Assembly: GCA_035546295.1 (NCBI GenBank)
Contig: DATKBT010000087.1
Span: 1 to 17,200 of the forward strand
From: DATKBT01 sp035546295
GTDB lineage: Bacteria; Acidobacteriota; Thermoanaerobaculia; Multivoradales; Multivoraceae
Length of the DNA stretch: 17,200 bases
Direction: 5' to 3'
This document shows, one piece after another, positions 14,462 to 17,200 of this stretch; positions within the stretch are counted from its first letter, which is position 1, and each line of letters begins with the position of its first letter. A model generated the notes under the pieces. The model was given only the letters and a program-made list of their open reading frames with translations. It did no database searches and was not told the DNA's origin. The translations under genes and the position numbers were made by a program.

Positions 14462-17200
14462 GTGATCGGAAGAACGACCTCTCGATTCGTGCTCGTCGCG
14501 GTGCTCGTCATCGGCGCAGCGCTGCTGCTCGCGGTCACGGGCGCCCCCGCGACGGCCCAGACCTCCGACCAGGCTCCGCGGCCGACAGCGGCCGAACGCG
14601 TGCGGGCGCTGGCCGCCGAGGCGGCCGAGCTGGTGGATCTAGACCTCCGCCTCGAGGCCGGCGAGCTCTTCGAGCAGGCGGTCGCCGCCGCCGAGAATGC
14701 CGAACTCTCCGCGGCCGAGACGGTCGATCTCTACCTCGACGCCGGAGCGATCTGGGCGCGACTCTCGCGCTTCGCGCAAACGCGCGAGGTCCTCGCCCGC
14801 GCCGAGGCAGCCCTCGGGCAGGAAGACGACCCTCTCCGCCGCGCCCGGGTGCTCAATCTCCGCGGCAGCCTGGAGAGCTACCGCGGCAACGCCGCGGCCG
14901 CTCGCGACGCGCGGTCGGAGGCGGTCGGCGTCCTGGAGACGGCGGGAGAGCGCGAGCAGCTCGGCCGTGCACTGTACGATCTCGCCCAGTCGCTGATCGC
15001 CCTGCACGACTATGCCGCCGCGGTCAAGGAGCTCCGCCGCGCGCTCGAGCTCTTGTCCGACGACCGAATCCGGCGCTACAGCCGGATCAGTCTCGGCATC
15101 GCCCAGTTCGAGCTCAACCAGGTCGACGACGCAGAGGCGACGTTCCTCGAGGTAATGCGGGATGCCGAGGCGGCGGGGGATCGGGCGGGCGTGGGGTGGG
15201 CGAGCGGCGAGCTCGGCCTGGTGGCGAGGGATCGCGGAGACTACGAGTCGGCCCTCGCATGGTGCGATCGCGCGATCGCCATCTCACGCGAGATGGGCGA
15301 TCACCGCAACGTGGTCGCCTGGATGTCCAACAAGGGCACCACGCTGCGCGACATGGGGCGCCACGGCGAGGCGCTCGAGCAGTACCGGCGACTCCGCGAG
15401 CTCGACGAGGGAATCGAGACGCTGTGGCTCCAGCGTTCTCTCCACAAGATGGAGGCCCAGAGCTGGGCCGCGCTCGGCGAGGACGACCGCGCCGAGCCCC
15501 TGTTCAGGCGGGCGGTGCGCCTCGCCACTGCGGCCGGTGACCGTAAGCTGGTGTGGGAGAGCGAGCTCGAGCTCGCGAGGCTCCACCGGCGAGCCGGAGC
15601 GAGCGAGGAGGCGCTGGCGTCGTACGAGCGGGCCCTCGACGCGATCGAGCAGGTCCGGGGCACGCTCCAGCTCGAGAGCTTCAAGCGCGACTTCCTGCGC
15701 AACAAGGTCGGCGTCTACGCCGAGGCCATCGACCTGGTCACCGCGGAGCCCGGGCTCGGCGGCCCGGGGCGGGGGTTCGAGATCGCCGAGCGGGCGCGGG
15801 CGCGGGCGTTCCTGGACACGCTGGCCGAGAGCCGGGCCGAGCTCGAGGAGACGCTCCCGGCGGAGTATGGCGACCGCGAGCGCGATCTTCTCGATCGCAT
15901 CTCCGAGCTCCAGGCTCGAGCGCGCCGGGGCGAGGTCGATCCGGCGATCGACCTCGACGCCGAGAACCGCCGCCTTGAGGACGAGCTCGAGGCGCTCCAG
16001 CTCGAGGTGCGCGAGCGCTTCCCGCGGTTCCAGGGCATGCGTTCGACCGAGGTCGTCACGATCGAGCAGGTCCAGTCCGAGCTCGCGCCGGGCGAGGTGC
16101 TGCTCGCGTACTTCGTCGCCGAGCCACAGTCGCACCTGTGGGCGATCGAAGCGGGTCGCGTCGAGCACTGGCGCATCGCCGGAACGGCCGAGATCGAGGC
16201 GGCGATCCGGGTGGCCTTCGGCGAGCTGCTCCGCCACGACTCTGAGCCGCGGCTCGAGGCGCTCGGAACGGAGCTGCTCGGATCCTGGACAACCGAGGCC
16301 GGTGAGGAGCCCCGCTCGATCCTGGTCGTCGCGTCCGGACCGCTGCACTTCGTGCCGTTCGAGGCGCTGCCGCTCGGCGACGGGCGCCTGCTCGCCGACC
16401 TGGCGCCGAGCTCCTACGCGCCCTCGGCGACCACCTGGATCGAGCTGCGCCGCCGCCCGGTCGAGCTGGAGGCGCCCCTGCTGCTCGCGCTCGGCGATGC
16501 GGTGTCGGGCGACGACATCGACCGGTTGCGCGCCGTCGGCGACCTGAGGGCGCTCGAGACGCTGGGCGCGTTGCCGCACTCGCGCACCGAGGTCGAGAGC
16601 GTCGCCCGCGTGTTCGGGCGAAGCGCGTCGACCGTGCTGCTCGGCGCCGAGGCGACCGAGGCGCGGTTCGAGGCGGCGGTCCCGGGCCGCGCCGTGGTCC
16701 ACCTCGCGACCCACGGCTGGATCGATCCGGCGACGCCGTCGGCGTCGGGCCTGGTGCTCGGGGCCGGCGAGGGAGACGGCGACGACGGCATCCTCCAGCT
16801 CCGCGAGATCGTGCGCCTCGACCTCGCGGCCGACCTGGTGACCCTGTCGGCGTGTGAGAGCGCGCTCGGCGAGCTGGTCACCGGCGAAGGGATGGTCGGC
16901 CTCGCGCGCTCCTTCTTCTACGCCGGCGCCGACTCGGTGCTGGCGACCCTGTGGAGCGTCGACGACGCGACCAGCGCGCGCTTCATGACCGCCTTCTACC
17001 GGGCGCTGCGATCTGGGGTCTCCAAGGCCGAGGCGCTGCGGCGGGCGCGCGCCGAGATCCGCTCCGACCCGGCGACCGCGCACCCCTACTACTGGGCGCC
17101 CTACGTGCTGCTGGGCCGCGGCGACGACGGTGTGGCGATGCCGGCGCGGGGGCTGCCGGGGTGGGGGATCGCGCTGGCGTTGGTGGCGGGGTTGGGGTTG
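14462..17200 (+). CDS. Exported TPR-CHAT (caspase-like) protein, truncated by window end
   Basis: The frame from GTG 14462 is open to the last base (913 residues). A signal peptide (VLVAVLVIGAALLLAVTGA, cleavage likely after A30-T-A32) precedes helical TPR repeats (about 45-395; DYESALAWCDRAIAIS and SEEALASYERALDAIE are clear units). A coiled-coil-like segment (about 475-525) leads to a CHAT domain (about 525-885) with both catalytic residues: His751 in HLATHGW and Cys798 in LSACES, and the typical end PYYWAPYVLLG. A hydrophobic stretch starting near residue 900 (GWGIALALVAGLGL) looks like a C-terminal membrane anchor cut by the window. CHAT domains are caspase-clan proteases. The substrate is unknown; the upstream membrane anti-sigma is a positional candidate. 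The start has no Shine-Dalgarno but a TAGAAT box 12 nt upstream. Confidence 0.93.
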   Translation, partial: MIGRTTSRFVLVAVLVIGAALLLAVTGAPATAQTSDQAPRPTAAERVRALAAEAAELVDLDLRLEAGELFEQAVAAAENAELSAAETVDLYLDAGAIWARLSRFAQTREVLARAEAALGQEDDPLRRARVLNLRGSLESYRGNAAAARDARSEAVGVLETAGEREQLGRALYDLAQSLIALHDYAAAVKELRRALELLSDDRIRRYSRISLGIAQFELNQVDDAEATFLEVMRDAEAAGDRAGVGWASGELGLVARDRGDYESALAWCDRAIAISREMGDHRNVVAWMSNKGTTLRDMGRHGEALEQYRRLRELDEGIETLWLQRSLHKMEAQSWAALGEDDRAEPLFRRAVRLATAAGDRKLVWESELELARLHRRAGASEEALASYERALDAIEQVRGTLQLESFKRDFLRNKVGVYAEAIDLVTAEPGLGGPGRGFEIAERARARAFLDTLAESRAELEETLPAEYGDRERDLLDRISELQARARRGEVDPAIDLDAENRRLEDELEALQLEVRERFPRFQGMRSTEVVTIEQVQSELAPGEVLLAYFVAEPQSHLWAIEAGRVEHWRIAGTAEIEAAIRVAFGELLRHDSEPRLEALGTELLGSWTTEAGEEPRSILVVASGPLHFVPFEALPLGDGRLLADLAPSSYAPSATTWIELRRRPVELEAPLLLALGDAVSGDDIDRLRAVGDLRALETLGALPHSRTEVESVARVFGRSASTVLLGAEATEARFEAAVPGRAVVHLATHGWIDPATPSASGLVLGAGEGDGDDGILQLREIVRLDLAADLVTLSACESALGELVTGEGMVGLARSFFYAGADSVLATLWSVDDATSARFMTAFYRALRSGVSKAEALRRARAEIRSDPATAHPYYWAPYVLLGRGDDGVAMPARGLPGWGIALALVAGLGL

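Noticed and set aside
14462..17200. TPR-CHAT protein as part of a type III-E CRISPR system
   Set aside because: No cas gene, no CRISPR array and no gRAMP-like protein in the window. The protein has a signal peptide, unlike the cytoplasmic Craspase subunit.
1..17200. tRNA, rRNA, CRISPR array, transposase or phage gene
   Set aside because: None was seen on either strand. The repeats present are short palindromes and in-gene tandem repeats, not spaced direct repeats.

Overview
The window is very GC-rich (about 70% by eye), densely coded DNA from a Gram-negative-type bacterium. Several features together suggest an Acidobacteriota-like or similar soil/sediment lineage: an ECF-type sigma factor translationally fused to a Pkn-type Ser/Thr kinase with a C-terminal repeat domain, a second ECF sigma factor with a zinc-finger anti-sigma, and a TPR-CHAT protein. 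The taxonomic placement is an inference from gene families; there is no rRNA or marker gene here.

Layout. Positions 1-140 hold the probable tail of an unseen + strand gene and a 72-bp inverted-repeat element. A leftward block (4667 to 140) encodes a two-subunit ABC exporter (two full TMD-NBD half-transporters overlapping by 14 nt) followed, after a 273-bp gap, by a twin-CBS protein. Divergent from the exporter is a 919-residue orphan sensor histidine kinase (4762-7521), which ends inside a perfect 13-bp inverted repeat. A diverged copy of the first inverted-repeat element (7686-7755) then runs into the promoter region of an ECF sigma factor (7768-8346). That sigma gene overlaps by ATGA a transmembrane Ser/Thr kinase with a long helical repeat domain (8343-10946). 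Two leftward genes follow: a DUF4180 protein (11320-10982) and an exported beta-lactamase-fold serine hydrolase/esterase (12690-11365). Finally, a rightward module encodes an RpoE-like ECF sigma factor (12839-13438), its membrane zinc-finger anti-sigma (13435-14232, TTGA overlap), and a signal-peptide-bearing TPR-CHAT protein (14462 to beyond the window end), which is open-ended at 17200.

How the genes work together. Most of the window is signal transduction: one histidine kinase, two sigma factors each coupled to a membrane regulator, and a CHAT (caspase-like) protein with both catalytic residues intact. The most interesting unit is sigma / anti-sigma / TPR-CHAT. Both the anti-sigma C-terminal domain and the CHAT protein are predicted to sit outside the cytoplasmic membrane, so proteolytic control of the anti-sigma is a reasonable hypothesis. 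At least one dispersed palindromic repeat family with CTAG ends lies at gene 3' ends and supplies stop codons. Three GTG-started genes have no Shine-Dalgarno sequence at usual spacing; two of them (first sigma gene and CHAT gene) have a recognisable -10-like hexamer just upstream, suggesting leaderless or near-leaderless transcripts.
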